From contig JACKAF010000002.1 of NCBI GenBank assembly GCA_020635235.1, forward strand, positions 575,678-639,677: a stretch of 64,000 bases of DNA, read 5' to 3'. Numbering within the stretch: position 1 is the stretch's first letter; the number at the start of each line of letters is the position of its first letter. A model generated the notes under the pieces. The model had not been told where the DNA came from. It was given only the letters and a program-made list of their open reading frames with translations, and did no database searches. Source of the DNA: Pseudobdellovibrionaceae bacterium (GTDB lineage Bacteria; Bdellovibrionota; FAC87; UBA2466; JACKAF01). Shown piece by piece: positions 1 through 9,620 of this stretch. Made by a program: the position numbers and the translations under genes.

Positions 1-58
1 ATGCTATGCTATTCACTTTCTAACAAAAGCGGATTATTCGCTCCAAGGAGATACCAAG

Positions 59-391
59 ATGACCTACGTCGTGACTCGCCATTGTGTGGATTGCAAATAT
101 ACGGATTGCGTTGCGGTTTGCCCGGTCGACGCTTTCCATGAAGCGGATCGCATCCTTTTGATTAACCCGGACACTTGCGTGAACTGCGATGCCTGCGTTC
201 CCGCTTGCCCGGTAGAAGCTATTTACGCCGAAGAAAATCTACCTTCGGAGCTTTCCGCTTATCTGGATTTGAACGCCAAGGCCGAAAGCTACCCGGTCAT
301 CAACGAGCAAAAGACCCCGATGGCGGGTGCGCGTTCTCTCGACGACTGGAAGGCCAAAGAATCCGAATGGAGCGATTCCGAGTACCCATAG
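59..391 (+). CDS. fdxA: 7Fe (3Fe-4S/4Fe-4S) ferredoxin, FdxA type
   Basis: Small soluble electron carrier of 110 residues. The N-terminus has Cys9, Cys12, Cys17, Cys21-Pro and then Cys40, Cys43, Cys46, Cys50-Pro. By alignment with Azotobacter ferredoxin I from memory, Cys9/17/50 would hold a 3Fe-4S cluster and Cys21/40/43/46 a 4Fe-4S cluster, leaving Cys12 as the free cysteine. Length and the acidic C-terminal extension fit the FdxA family. A Shine-Dalgarno AAGGAG at 45-50 lies 8 nt before the ATG and fixes the start. It is a single-gene unit followed by a terminator. The redox partner is not evident from the neighbours. Confidence 0.95.
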   Translation: MTYVVTRHCVDCKYTDCVAVCPVDAFHEADRILLINPDTCVNCDACVPACPVEAIYAEENLPSELSAYLDLNAKAESYPVINEQKTPMAGARSLDDWKAKESEWSDSEYP

Positions 392-425
392 AGTCGCCAA
401 ATCTATCAAACTTGAAACAAGCTTT

Positions 426-462
426 ATCCCCTCCCGCCACGCAGGCCGGAGGGGATTTTTTA
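426..462 (+). terminator. Rho-independent terminator of fdxA
   Basis: Nine-base inverted repeat (ATCCCCTCC at 426-434, GGAGGGGAT at 448-456) with a 13-nt loop, followed by a T run. It lies 35 nt after the ferredoxin stop codon. Confidence 0.85.
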
Positions 463-632
463 TTAAGTAGCTGATTTTGTGGGGCAAAAGGTTTGACTTT
501 GTGTTTCTGCTGATCCTCAGCCGCAGCTCGCCAAACTTGACAGACCGCTTCCTCCATAGCTGAATACCTCTCAGAGCGTTAGGAAACTTAGGGGGCTCAT
601 TACTAGTTTACTTGGGGAGGGGAAGTCTACTC

Positions 633-3227
633 ATGCGGCACATTAGAAAGTCATTTGTATTTGGGGTTATTGGTCTGTGCGCTGTCCTATTGGGCGGTTG
701 CGCGGGCAACGGCGACAAGAATTCCACGGTCCGGCTGGACAACTTTAACCAGCTGGCCATCCGTGTCGACGGAGAACTGGGCGTCGAGGCCGACAAGGTG
801 CTTTTCAAGCGCCAGGGCTTCGAGCAGGCCAAGCTGCGTTTTTTCCAGATGGATATCTCCCGTCGGATTGCGAGCGGGCGCTTGGGCGAGCTCTACGGGG
901 CCGAGGCCTTTGACGGCAACGGGCTGCTTAGCGATGTGACGATTTGGTCCCTTGGACTCCCGCACTCGTCGCAGCAGACGCTGAGACGTTTGGAGAAGGA
1001 TCACCCAGAGATTCTGGCCCTCCTTCAGGCCTTTGCGGACGGGGTAAACGAGTACGTGATGGAAATCGCGACTCTCGATCCTGCTCTACTTAAGCAATAC
1101 CGATCGATCACTCACAATCAGGATTATTTTCCGCAAGCCTGGAGTCCTATCGACTCAGTGGCTGTCGGGACTCAGATGGCGTTCTTACTCAGCAACTCCT
1201 TTAGCAAGAAGGCGACCCTGGGTACGGCGTATCTGGCCATTGCGAAAAACCTGGAGGGCGCGGAAGAGAACATCGAAAAGTTCCTGGATCTGCGGCCTAT
1301 GGAAAACGAGTTTATTTTGCCAGTGGCGGGAGACAGCGACCCCGCAGGCCCTGTGGCTCCAAACCGCAAACCTTATCTACCGGGACGCAAGGGGCGTGAC
1401 CTTTTTAACGGCGTCAAAAACCTGCTGGGCGCCTTCACCTTTAGCTGCCCTGATAAGAACATGGCGCTTCTCGGTGGCAGTTGCTCGAATCTGGACACAC
1501 CCGGGAGCAACAACTGGGTTGTCAGCAGCCGCTACACCGGAAATGGTCAAACCTATTTGGCAAACGATCCGCACTTGAATTTGAGCTTCCCTTCCACGTT
1601 TGTGGAGGTGGCATTGGATTCGAAGCACGCAGGCGGCTCCTTTTATATTCGCGGTGTGGTACCGGCCGGCTTGCCGGGTATCCTAATCGGCCACAACGAA
1701 GACATTGCCTGGGGCTTTACCAACAGCATGTCTGACGTCGATGAATTGTACGGGGAGAACTTCAATACGGATAAACCCGGCTACGTCCGACGTCCCAACA
1801 AAAAGTGGGTAAAGCTTGAGGAGTACCCGCACACCTTCTTGGTACGGCAGGCGGATGGCTCAATGAAGGAAGAAACCCGTGTGCTGCGGTGGTCTCCCGG
1901 TCATGGCCCCATTCTCACCGACCACATCAGGCAATTCAAAAAGATTGGCGAAGCGATTCCCAATACCGGCTTCTCGTACAAGTGGACCGGTCACGATGGT
2001 GGGACAGAGGTCGTGGCGCTCATGGGTCTTGCGCGCGCCAAGAATTACGGCGACTTCAAGGCGGCTCTGCAGCACTTTGAAGTGGGCGCCCAGAATATCG
2101 TCTATTCCGATCGTCAGGGGAATATCGGTTACTACTCTCACGGTCACTTTCCGATGCGGCCCTACCTTGAAAACGAAGGGGCGGCACCGCCCTATCTGCC
2201 AGACATGAGCTACGGAGAGAACGAGTGGGGCGCCTGGCGAAAGAATGTGCCCGAGCTCTATAACCCTGAGAAAGGCTACATCGTTACGGCAAATAACGAT
2301 CCTTTTGGTTATAACCGAAAGCCAAATCTCTCCAATTTCAAGGACTACTTTGGTTTTCGCTTTGCGCCGGGTTCTCGAGCCAAGCGCATTTCTGATTTGA
2401 TCCAGACGTATAAAAAGGACGACGGAGTCGTGACCGTGGAGGACATGAGAAAGGTCCAATACGACCACAAGGATCTGATGTTCTGTCGACTGGTTTCCCA
2501 ACTTGAAACCGCTTTACCGCAGCTGGAGCTTCCAGAAGCGGAGGCCACTCTAGCCAAGCGGATCGTAGCCTGGAAGGCCGATGGTTGCTTTGCCAAGCGT
2601 AGCGACGAAAGGCTCGCCGAGGTAACGGTTTGGGTAAGCCAGCTGCTTAGGACTTACTACGGTTGGCTCAAGTCCGATATGGACGCTGCCTTCACTGGCT
2701 TTGGAGCGGCAGAACGCAACGGACTCTTTTCCAATTTTGTGGGAAGTTCCTTTGCGCTCGATACCGTCTACCATAAGGCAAACGAAGGTCTGGACAAGTC
2801 GGCGCCGGAAACTCTGAAATTATACGCCGATTCACTTCAGGCGGGTGTCCGCGAAGTCGGACGTCTTGGCGTCGCGGGAGTTCGATGGGGGCAGGTCCAC
2901 CCACTCGAGTTCTACAACGTTTTTGCCGAGGTACTGCCGACCCCTCCGCACCCAAGAATGGAGCGGGACGGGAATCTTGGTACGGTCGATATGGGCGGCT
3001 TTGACGTCGTACCTGTTGTCGCCGGGACCCAGTCTTCGATGCGGGTACCGAATGTGTGGGGACCGAACTTCCGACTGCTATTGGTTCTGGAAGAAGGCAA
3101 GCCCATCGATGGGTACAACGTGCTGCCTGGCGGAAATACGAGCTCGCTGGAGTCCGAAGGGGCACTCAACGAACTTCTTATGTGGCGCGACGGCCAGCAG
3201 CGTCGACTGGTGCGCTTCGTAGAGTAA
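633..3227 (+). CDS. Penicillin acylase family (Ntn-hydrolase) lipoprotein
   Basis: Predicted periplasmic or surface amidase of 864 residues. A lipoprotein signal peptide ends in lipobox LGGC (Cys23). The family processing site is seen as GSNNW, with Ser292 expected to become the N-terminal nucleophile of the beta subunit after autocleavage. Downstream are typical beta-chain motifs (LANDPHL, GLPGILIGHNEDIAWGFTN). Length matches the penicillin/acyl-homoserine-lactone acylase family; the true substrate (beta-lactam, AHL or other acyl amide) cannot be told. An upstream in-frame TTG at 612 exists, but GGAGGGGAAG at 617-625 sits correctly for the ATG at 633. Monocistronic. Confidence 0.9.
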   Translation: MRHIRKSFVFGVIGLCAVLLGGCAGNGDKNSTVRLDNFNQLAIRVDGELGVEADKVLFKRQGFEQAKLRFFQMDISRRIASGRLGELYGAEAFDGNGLLSDVTIWSLGLPHSSQQTLRRLEKDHPEILALLQAFADGVNEYVMEIATLDPALLKQYRSITHNQDYFPQAWSPIDSVAVGTQMAFLLSNSFSKKATLGTAYLAIAKNLEGAEENIEKFLDLRPMENEFILPVAGDSDPAGPVAPNRKPYLPGRKGRDLFNGVKNLLGAFTFSCPDKNMALLGGSCSNLDTPGSNNWVVSSRYTGNGQTYLANDPHLNLSFPSTFVEVALDSKHAGGSFYIRGVVPAGLPGILIGHNEDIAWGFTNSMSDVDELYGENFNTDKPGYVRRPNKKWVKLEEYPHTFLVRQADGSMKEETRVLRWSPGHGPILTDHIRQFKKIGEAIPNTGFSYKWTGHDGGTEVVALMGLARAKNYGDFKAALQHFEVGAQNIVYSDRQGNIGYYSHGHFPMRPYLENEGAAPPYLPDMSYGENEWGAWRKNVPELYNPEKGYIVTANNDPFGYNRKPNLSNFKDYFGFRFAPGSRAKRISDLIQTYKKDDGVVTVEDMRKVQYDHKDLMFCRLVSQLETALPQLELPEAEATLAKRIVAWKADGCFAKRSDERLAEVTVWVSQLLRTYYGWLKSDMDAAFTGFGAAERNGLFSNFVGSSFALDTVYHKANEGLDKSAPETLKLYADSLQAGVREVGRLGVAGVRWGQVHPLEFYNVFAEVLPTPPHPRMERDGNLGTVDMGGFDVVPVVAGTQSSMRVPNVWGPNFRLLLVLEEGKPIDGYNVLPGGNTSSLESEGALNELLMWRDGQQRRLVRFVE

Positions 3228-3240
3228 AATTGTGCGTGTA

Positions 3241-3275
3241 GGGGCGTGGGCTTTTTCCAAATGGGCCCACGTCCC
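3241..3275 (+). terminator. Hairpin after the acylase gene, possible terminator
   Basis: An 11-bp stem with one G.U pair (GGGGCGTGGGC at 3241-3251, GCCCACGTCCC at 3265-3275) lies 13 nt after the acylase stop. There is no T run after it. A second perfect 7-bp hairpin (CACTCGA/TCGAGTG, 3287-3303) follows. The rest of the 3228-3510 gap shows nothing further I can name. Confidence 0.45.
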
Positions 3276-3510
3276 GTTCACGCAAGCACTCGATTTTCGA
3301 GTGTAAAAGAGGGGCAAGTGATCAGAGATTGGTCAGTATTCCCCTTGTAAACATTTGGAATTCCAGCCGTTTTTTGTCACGAAAAGCTGAATGTTTTACA
3401 GCTATATCCCTTAAGGATACGACCTCTCGCACGAAAATGGCCCTAATTGTGCATCCCATTAGAGAAGATTTCTTGTAACCATTTGTGCGTTTGAAGGGTG
3501 GAAGTAGAGG

Positions 3511-5586
3511 ATGAACTCTGCGGGGCTCAAATTTCGGCTTTTTTCGGGGGCGGTACTATTCTTACTCGTCTTTGAAACATCCACGGCGGAAGCGTTCATT
3601 TTTAGGCGCTTGTTTTCCCGTCGTAGCCAGCCACAGCGCACCTTTGTTCTGCGCCAACCGGTAGTGCGGCAACAACAGCAACCCATTATGGTTCGCGACT
3701 GTCGGAACTTTTCGTGCACGATCCAGCGCCAGCCCATCGTTTATAACAACGGTAACAATGGTCACTACAATTATGGCCGGCAGTTCGTAAATAATCGTTT
3801 TGATCCCAATGATTTTGATCAGGTCGCAGGGTTTAACCGCTTGAAACAGCAAAAGGGTGTACTCTTTGAAGCGGATGGGGACCAGAATGTCGTCTCCCAG
3901 CTTTTCATTGATCCGCATACCGGTGAACTGCTTAGCGTCGGAATTGATCGCTTTGGAAACGTGCGTGGTTATGCCCGCCCGGTGGATACTGACAATCCGG
4001 TTTTTGCGCATCTCTCAAAGTTTTATTTTGAAAACTTAGACAAATTTAAGACGGCGCTGCGTGACGCACAGATTGAAGGCGATCAGAAGAAGATCAATAA
4101 AGCGTTGAACGACTTGCAGCTTGTAAACTCATTCTTAGGCTTTTCACGAAGAAAGTTAGGTCTGGAAAGAGGCGGACAGGTAACCTTTGATATAGGCTCC
4201 ATCACGGTTCCGAAGAAGTATACCGACAGCAAGAACCCGTTGTTTACCCAGGAGAACGTCGGTGTCGCCGGACTCAACTATGTATTGAACATGCTAAGTA
4301 ACCGCTGTCAGAACCTCTGCGTTGGCCCTGCGATTCCAGGAAATAACAAATTGGATTGTACCAATGTCGGTAACTTATCTGCCGGTGGATTAATCCCTAC
4401 GAACTTGTCGCAGTTTTTCAGCGAGAGCGCCATCGATTTCATGACGAACTCGGTCGATAACCCGTACGCGTGCGGCGATCGTTCGCGGGTACGTCTCGAC
4501 TTCTTTATGGCAAACGTTCTCGGCGATCCTAAAATGTATTATGCGCTGAAGCAGATTCCGGGAACGTACGAAGAGTACGCCGCCCAAAAAGGAACCGATT
4601 TCCAGGCGATCAAGCGTTCCGTGGGGCGCCAGGCGAAGATGGTTGTAGGCCCTGGAGAGTCTATTGTTGCGAAACGCAGAGGCGGATCGCGCGTGACAGG
4701 CGTCGAACGCCAGGATCGGGTTCAGGGGCGTTTTGGTGGACGAGCCAATGGTTGGATGAGTTTTGACTACAACAACTTTAACGATGGTGGCGTCAGTTTG
4801 ATCAAGGGCGCCGGAGCTGATCTAGTGAGTGATCCCTTGGGCGCTATCGGGAACCAGGCCGGCGGCGAAAGCATTTTCGAACAGTGTAACGGTATGTTGG
4901 AGTTTATGGTCATGGATGGAAACGGAAAACGTGTGGACGAAGTCCCCGGTTCCATTGCTTCCGGACGAAACGCCATCTCGGGCGCTGCGGTCGTGAATCC
5001 GCTCAGCTGCATCAGCTGTCACCAGTTCGGCTTTAGAAGCGGCAGCTTACACGAATCTACCTTTATTAACCGCGATGGAACACTAGGACCCGCGCACCGC
5101 ACGAACGTGCTCGCGAACCTCGGCGGTGCTGAAGCCGCCAAAGCCAGAGCACTCGGCTTCAGAGACGTCGCTGAAATGCGGTCGGCGGCGGCGACGGACA
5201 ACGTAGAATTTATTAATACCTTGGCGGCCTCCAACGCTCTACTGCCGGATCCGAATCCGAAGTTCAACGATATCCCGGCGCCGCTTCCGTACGACATCGT
5301 GGAAGAGTATTACAAGCCGCTTGATGACGAAAAACTATCGCGCGAACTCGGTGTGCAGGTAACAGCGGCTCAGCTTGCTACCCTGCGTAGCCGTCGTGAT
5401 GGCAGCGTCCTTGTTCAGCCGGATAAGGACGGTCATATTGATCGCGGAAGCTTTGCCTTGGCGTTCTGCGAGCTCAAAGAGCAATTGACCGGCGGCCTAG
5501 TCGATGGCGGTAACGGCGTGCAAAGATTCCGCAACGACGGCTCGTCCGGTAGCCGCATCAACCACCAAACGGGCCGGCCCTTCTAG
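3511..5586 (+). CDS. Large secreted protein with a single CxxCH haem motif
   Basis: 691 residues with a Sec signal peptide (hydrophobic core 14-21, likely cleavage after AEA at 26-28). Mature residues 29-100 are rich in Arg, Gln and Asn. One c-type haem motif, CISCH, occupies residues 500-504 and is followed by segments that resemble cytochrome-like domains of multidomain secreted proteins. I do not recognise the N-terminal 450 residues. Covalent haem attachment would imply export and a periplasmic redox role, but with only one motif and no clear Met ligand assigned this is inference. Its 3' end overlaps the convergent zinc-ribbon gene by 4 nt. Confidence 0.75.
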   Translation: MNSAGLKFRLFSGAVLFLLVFETSTAEAFIFRRLFSRRSQPQRTFVLRQPVVRQQQQPIMVRDCRNFSCTIQRQPIVYNNGNNGHYNYGRQFVNNRFDPNDFDQVAGFNRLKQQKGVLFEADGDQNVVSQLFIDPHTGELLSVGIDRFGNVRGYARPVDTDNPVFAHLSKFYFENLDKFKTALRDAQIEGDQKKINKALNDLQLVNSFLGFSRRKLGLERGGQVTFDIGSITVPKKYTDSKNPLFTQENVGVAGLNYVLNMLSNRCQNLCVGPAIPGNNKLDCTNVGNLSAGGLIPTNLSQFFSESAIDFMTNSVDNPYACGDRSRVRLDFFMANVLGDPKMYYALKQIPGTYEEYAAQKGTDFQAIKRSVGRQAKMVVGPGESIVAKRRGGSRVTGVERQDRVQGRFGGRANGWMSFDYNNFNDGGVSLIKGAGADLVSDPLGAIGNQAGGESIFEQCNGMLEFMVMDGNGKRVDEVPGSIASGRNAISGAAVVNPLSCISCHQFGFRSGSLHESTFINRDGTLGPAHRTNVLANLGGAEAAKARALGFRDVAEMRSAAATDNVEFINTLAASNALLPDPNPKFNDIPAPLPYDIVEEYYKPLDDEKLSRELGVQVTAAQLATLRSRRDGSVLVQPDKDGHIDRGSFALAFCELKEQLTGGLVDGGNGVQRFRNDGSSGSRINHQTGRPF

Positions 5587-6014
5587 TTTGATTTCAGATT
5601 TCGGTAGTAATCGTAAATTTGGAGGTTAAAGGGCTCTACCTTCGCGATCGTCGGAAAGGCCCTGAATAGGGTCCCGCACTGGTAGCAGCACGCGACCTCG
5701 TCCACACTTCGGTAGATCAGCCAATCGAGCAGCGCCAGCAGAATGAGCGAGATCCCGTAGCTAAACGGCGCCAACAAGGCGCCCACCACGACCAGGCCTA
5801 TCCCCAAGGCGCGATTGAAATCCCTCTGCCGGTAGAGGTGTTCGGCCCCGCAAAGCGGGCATTGGTCTAGCTGCCCCTCTATTCGAAATCCCTCGCTACC
5901 ATGGTCAAACAAGGGTTTTTCGCAGGCTTCACACAAAACCGGATTTTCTAGTGGGAAGTGCAACTGGCACTCATTGCGGTGCTGGCAGTGGGGGCAGAGC
6001 AGGTCCAATTCCAT
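5583..6014 (-). CDS. Zinc-ribbon membrane protein, unknown function
   Basis: 143 residues with four CxxC pairs (CPHC 7-10, CEAC 28-31, CPLC near 52, CYQC near 110), which suggests two zinc ribbons flanking a hydrophobic hairpin of about 40 residues (two membrane segments). I cannot assign a function. Its ATG overlaps the stop of the upstream membrane-protein gene in a TAATG junction, so the two are likely translated together and may work together. Confidence 0.75.
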   Translation of the reverse strand: MELDLLCPHCQHRNECQLHFPLENPVLCEACEKPLFDHGSEGFRIEGQLDQCPLCGAEHLYRQRDFNRALGIGLVVVGALLAPFSYGISLILLALLDWLIYRSVDEVACCYQCGTLFRAFPTIAKVEPFNLQIYDYYRNLKSN

Positions 6015-6808
6015 TACATGACTATCCCGTGGAAGAGCGCAAGGTACTGGCTCAGGATTTCACCCGCCAAAACACAAACGACCGCTACATAAAGGATGCC
6101 CGTCGCGGACTGGGTGGATCGAATCCTCACCGTGCTCCAGATGAAGTAACAAAGGACGAGCGGGCCAACGAGGCCCCAGAACCAGCGCATGACTATGAAT
6201 AAGCCCGGGTAACCGCCCAGCAGATACCGGTAGATCTCCATTTCGCCTTTTCCGGAGGTCAGCGTCCACAGGCCATAGCTTCCGAAGGCGAAGCGAACGA
6301 ACAAGAGCCCAATGAAAATCAAGGTAGTGCGCCGTAGCTCGGCTATCGAGAGCTTTGGCTGCACGAGGTACCAGTGGCCCACTATCATGGCCGCCATCGT
6401 GAAGCCGAGGAGCAGCGCGGACAGTAGAGCATTTGAAAAAAAGAGGGAGAAGTCTGGCGAGGCCGGGCTTGCGTGCGCTACGGTCGGGACCAAATCCGCG
6501 ATAATCACGTAAAGGCTTGAGAATAAACCAAAAATATAGAAGGGCGTGGAGAGCCACCACCGCCCGCCCGCCGTAAGCGCGTAGCCGGTGTAAAAGACGA
6601 CTGACCAGAGCAGGCCCTTTTCCACGTACGGGATGACCTCGTGGTTCCCCAGTACCAGCCAGGAGCCCAGCGCCAGGACAGCGGCCCCCAGTCCGTGATA
6701 TAGGTAGTAGCGCCGGCCTACCTCGGACGCGCGGAGCACCCCCATGCTGATAAAGAATCCCGAGGCGAGGTAAAAGAGCAATAAAAAGGTCAGGTGTCTT
6801 ACGTCCAT
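6014..6808 (-). CDS. Polytopic membrane protein, unknown function
   Basis: 264 residues made of about eight hydrophobic segments with short charged loops. There is no signal peptide and no recognisable catalytic motif. A GHWYLVQP stretch in the middle holds the only conspicuous loop histidine. It is first gene of a two-gene unit with the zinc-ribbon protein (1-nt overlap). I do not recognise the family. Confidence 0.7.
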   Translation of the reverse strand: MDVRHLTFLLLFYLASGFFISMGVLRASEVGRRYYLYHGLGAAVLALGSWLVLGNHEVIPYVEKGLLWSVVFYTGYALTAGGRWWLSTPFYIFGLFSSLYVIIADLVPTVAHASPASPDFSLFFSNALLSALLLGFTMAAMIVGHWYLVQPKLSIAELRRTTLIFIGLLFVRFAFGSYGLWTLTSGKGEMEIYRYLLGGYPGLFIVMRWFWGLVGPLVLCYFIWSTVRIRSTQSATGILYVAVVCVLAGEILSQYLALFHGIVM

Positions 6809-6892
6809 GGCCGCTGTACTTATAAACTATTTGGCAAGTGAATTTAACTGGATTTTCGGCTAAGTTCGCCCCGAGTACCCCTGGAGATCTTT

Positions 6893-7771
6893 ATGACAAC
6901 CCTTGCATGGATAAACGGTAAAGTATGCGACGCTAGAAACGCGATGGTATCGGTGATGGATCGCGGCTTCCTTTTCGGGGACGGCGTTTACGAGGCGGGC
7001 CGATCGTACGACAAGTGCTTTCTATTCCTTGAGGAGCACTGGCGCCGCTTGCGGGTATCGGCGGGCAAGCTGGAACTGCCGGTTCCCTGGACCGATCAGA
7101 AACTTACCGACGGCCTGCATGAGGCTGCGCGCGCGTTTGGGCACCCGGACGTTTGCTTTAGGACTATCGTGACCCGCGGGATAATTGATTCTGTGGGGCT
7201 CCACATGACCGAGACCCCGGAACAGTGCTTGGTGCATCTGATTACCCAGGTTCCTGAGAAGTTCGAATTACAGCGTAAGACCGGGGTAAAGATCCTGACC
7301 TCCAGCGTGCGGCGCAACCCCGTTTCCGCTCAGGACCCGAACATCAAGACCAGCAACTACCTCAATAGCTTGCTGGCCTGTCAGGATGTCAAAAGGCGTG
7401 GGGTCGTAGACGGCATCTTGTGCGATTTTCAAGGGAACGTAACTGAAGGGACAAACTTCTCCATTTTCGGTGTGACCCAAGACAATGAAGTGATCACTCC
7501 TGGGTTGGAAGTAGGGATCTTGGACAGCATAACGAGACGGCATGTACTTTCCGTTGCCGCAACGAAGTTTCCTGTCAGAGAAGCCGCCATCCCTCTTGAA
7601 GAATTCCAAAACTGCAAAGAAGTTTTTATCGTCAGCAGCACGCGCGAGATTGTGGGGGTCTCGGAATGGGATGGAAGAAGCTATCCGGCGCCGGGCGAAA
7701 TTACCGAGCATCTGCTGGGACTTTTACGCGCAGAAATCCGCAAATACGTGGACTCGCATGCGAAGTTCTAG
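6893..7771 (+). CDS. Class IV PLP-dependent aminotransferase (BCAT / D-amino-acid type)
   Basis: 292-residue transaminase. Lys152 in PNIKTSNYLN is the expected Schiff-base lysine for pyridoxal phosphate, and the conserved VTEGTNFSIF segment follows about 35 residues later. The N-terminal WINGKV and MDRGFLFGDGVYE motifs are typical of the fold. Branched-chain aminotransferase, D-alanine transaminase and aminodeoxychorismate lyase share these motifs, so substrate is not settled; the length of 292 fits all three. It sits alone between two minus-strand units. Confidence 0.88.
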   Translation: MTTLAWINGKVCDARNAMVSVMDRGFLFGDGVYEAGRSYDKCFLFLEEHWRRLRVSAGKLELPVPWTDQKLTDGLHEAARAFGHPDVCFRTIVTRGIIDSVGLHMTETPEQCLVHLITQVPEKFELQRKTGVKILTSSVRRNPVSAQDPNIKTSNYLNSLLACQDVKRRGVVDGILCDFQGNVTEGTNFSIFGVTQDNEVITPGLEVGILDSITRRHVLSVAATKFPVREAAIPLEEFQNCKEVFIVSSTREIVGVSEWDGRSYPAPGEITEHLLGLLRAEIRKYVDSHAKF

Positions 7772-7772
7772 G

Positions 7773-8393
7773 TTAGGGACTCGGGTTTTCGGCTTGAGGC
7801 GTGGTTTCTACTTCTCCGTTCTTGGGTAGGTCTTGAGCGTCCGATTCCGCGGGTTCGCGTTCAGGGGTGTTTCGGATCGCCGCCTGGTTGCGTTTTGCAA
7901 ACTCCGTAATCGGCTCTCCTTTTACTAAAAACTCGGTGACGACACCCGTTCCGTTTTGATTGAGCCGGGCCCGAATACTCGCCCCGGGGGGGATCACAGT
8001 GAGCGCGCGCGCGTACTCTTCCGGAACGTAGTAGCGTTCAATGTTGGCGACAAAATGATCGTAGAAGCAATAGCCTCTTAGCCACAGGCCGCAACCCCAG
8101 GGGGGGCGTGCCGCGCAATCCCCGCTCCAGCTCGCGATGGCCTTGCGATCGGGGCCGACGATGTCCAGGCACACACACATACGCCACTTGCGGGACGGGG
8201 ATCGTTTGTTGCAAATCGGGTACTTGCCGTAATCGACGTTAAACTTAAGGTAGTGGCCGATCTGGAGATCACCCGGGTCATAGCCTTTAACCGGGAGCTC
8301 GACAAGGTCGCCATAGGTGTGGTGGTAGGTCTGCTGACCTATCCAGATGCCCATCACTAAGATCGGAAAGAATATGGCAAAAAGAGTGCGCAT
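7773..8393 (-). CDS. GDYXXLXY-type membrane-anchored protein
   Basis: 206 residues with an N-terminal membrane anchor (residues 3-18) followed by a domain resembling the GDYXXLXY family (YDPGDLQIGHYLKFNVDYG). That family usually pairs with DUF2157 membrane proteins, and its start here overlaps the stop of a DUF2157 gene (TAATG at 8391-8395), which supports the call. The motif is degenerate (GHYLKF), and eight cysteines in the middle suggest disulphides. The C-terminal 40 residues are acidic and low complexity. Function is unknown. Confidence 0.7.
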   Translation of the reverse strand: MRTLFAIFFPILVMGIWIGQQTYHHTYGDLVELPVKGYDPGDLQIGHYLKFNVDYGKYPICNKRSPSRKWRMCVCLDIVGPDRKAIASWSGDCAARPPWGCGLWLRGYCFYDHFVANIERYYVPEEYARALTVIPPGASIRARLNQNGTGVVTEFLVKGEPITEFAKRNQAAIRNTPEREPAESDAQDLPKNGEVETTPQAENPSP

Positions 8394-9550
8394 TAGCTTC
8401 TGGCTGCGAGCCACGCCTCCACTTTTCCACGGTAGCGGTGCCACACGAAAGCGACGCTGAAGATCAATGTTCCGGAAAGCATCAGCCCAACTCCGGTCTT
8501 GGCGTCTGCGTGGAAGGATTCCAGATAGACCATGATGAACCGGATGGCGATCACCAAGGTCGCCAAATCAAAAAGGCGCTTCCATCGATTGAAACCTGCC
8601 GCTGCGGCCGCCGCGGCCCACACCAGGATGAATCCCAGACAGCCTAAAGCCTTTTGTTCTCCAATGGAAAAGAGCAGTGGTGTGCAAAGGAAAAAACTTA
8701 CGAGTACTAAGAGAGCCGTTGTCGAATTGCGGAACCACAGATGGTACCGGGGACGACTCAAGGCGAGGCTTGCGACGGCAACGATGCACGCAAGCCAGGG
8801 GATCGCCGTATAGAGCGCAAAACTGGGCAGCTTCTCCAAAACACCGCGCACGCTATCCTGGTACCAAAGTGCATTGGCGATAGGGGTGATTCCAAAAACC
8901 AGAAGACCGATGCTCCAAGCTACCCAGGCATGGCGTAGGCCATCGGGAAGTCGAAACATGTTGAATCTCCAAATCCCGACAGCAAAACCCAAGTAGACAA
9001 CCCCTACGCCAGCCATGAAAGTGGCAGGAAGCCATTCAGGCGACTCGACCCGTATGTAAAAAAGATAGCTGACCAAAGTCGCATAGAACCCGCTGACCCA
9101 AAGATGGTAGGTATGCCGATTGTGTGCCAGGAGTGTAGGGGGCAATATCAGCAAGGTCCAAAACAGAAATACCTGCCAGGGTTCCCAGTTAAGCCCGTAA
9201 ATCTGTCGGATCAAAAATATTCCGCAGAGAAAGAAAAAATTGAAACAAGAGAGAGAGACTTCGCGGGCTATGCCCTGGTGATCCCGTGCTGAAAGAAAGA
9301 GTGCCCCAAATCCCAATTGGATCATGAAGTACGCGACGATCTTGGAAGTAACCGAGATAGTGTCCCAGTTGCCTGCGATGAGGCTGAACATTCCGCTGAC
9401 AAACGCGACAATTCCCAGTCCGGCGATTCCAAGGATGGTCCAGTCTTTTCGCGGATCGGCCTTTTCATGTTCGGCGATGGCGTGTGCTTGCTCAGGTTGG
9501 AGTAGTCCTGCTTCAACCCATTGCTCTAGTTTTTGTCGGATCGGTGGCAC
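8393..9550 (-). CDS. DUF2157 domain membrane protein
   Basis: 385 residues. The N-terminal cytoplasmic helix-turn region (KLEQWVEAGLLQPEQAHAI) leads into about 11 membrane segments, the architecture of DUF2157 proteins. A longer reading frame reaches 9694 but would run 74 nt into the regulator gene; a GTG at 9550 preceded by an AAGAGAA stretch gives the normal family N-terminus, so I chose it. Translationally coupled to the GDYXXLXY gene downstream. Role unknown. Confidence 0.75.
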   Translation of the reverse strand: MPPIRQKLEQWVEAGLLQPEQAHAIAEHEKADPRKDWTILGIAGLGIVAFVSGMFSLIAGNWDTISVTSKIVAYFMIQLGFGALFLSARDHQGIAREVSLSCFNFFFLCGIFLIRQIYGLNWEPWQVFLFWTLLILPPTLLAHNRHTYHLWVSGFYATLVSYLFYIRVESPEWLPATFMAGVGVVYLGFAVGIWRFNMFRLPDGLRHAWVAWSIGLLVFGITPIANALWYQDSVRGVLEKLPSFALYTAIPWLACIVAVASLALSRPRYHLWFRNSTTALLVLVSFFLCTPLLFSIGEQKALGCLGFILVWAAAAAAAGFNRWKRLFDLATLVIAIRFIMVYLESFHADAKTGVGLMLSGTLIFSVAFVWHRYRGKVEAWLAARS

Positions 9551-9620
9551 GTAAGATTCTCTTAGACATATCGACGGTTTAGAGTGGGAACATGACCGAT
9601 CTATACGACGCGGCGTGTGT

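Noticed and set aside
1860..2501. Minus-strand open frame of 213 codons inside the acylase gene
   Set aside because: Shadow of a well-supported coding sequence on the other strand.
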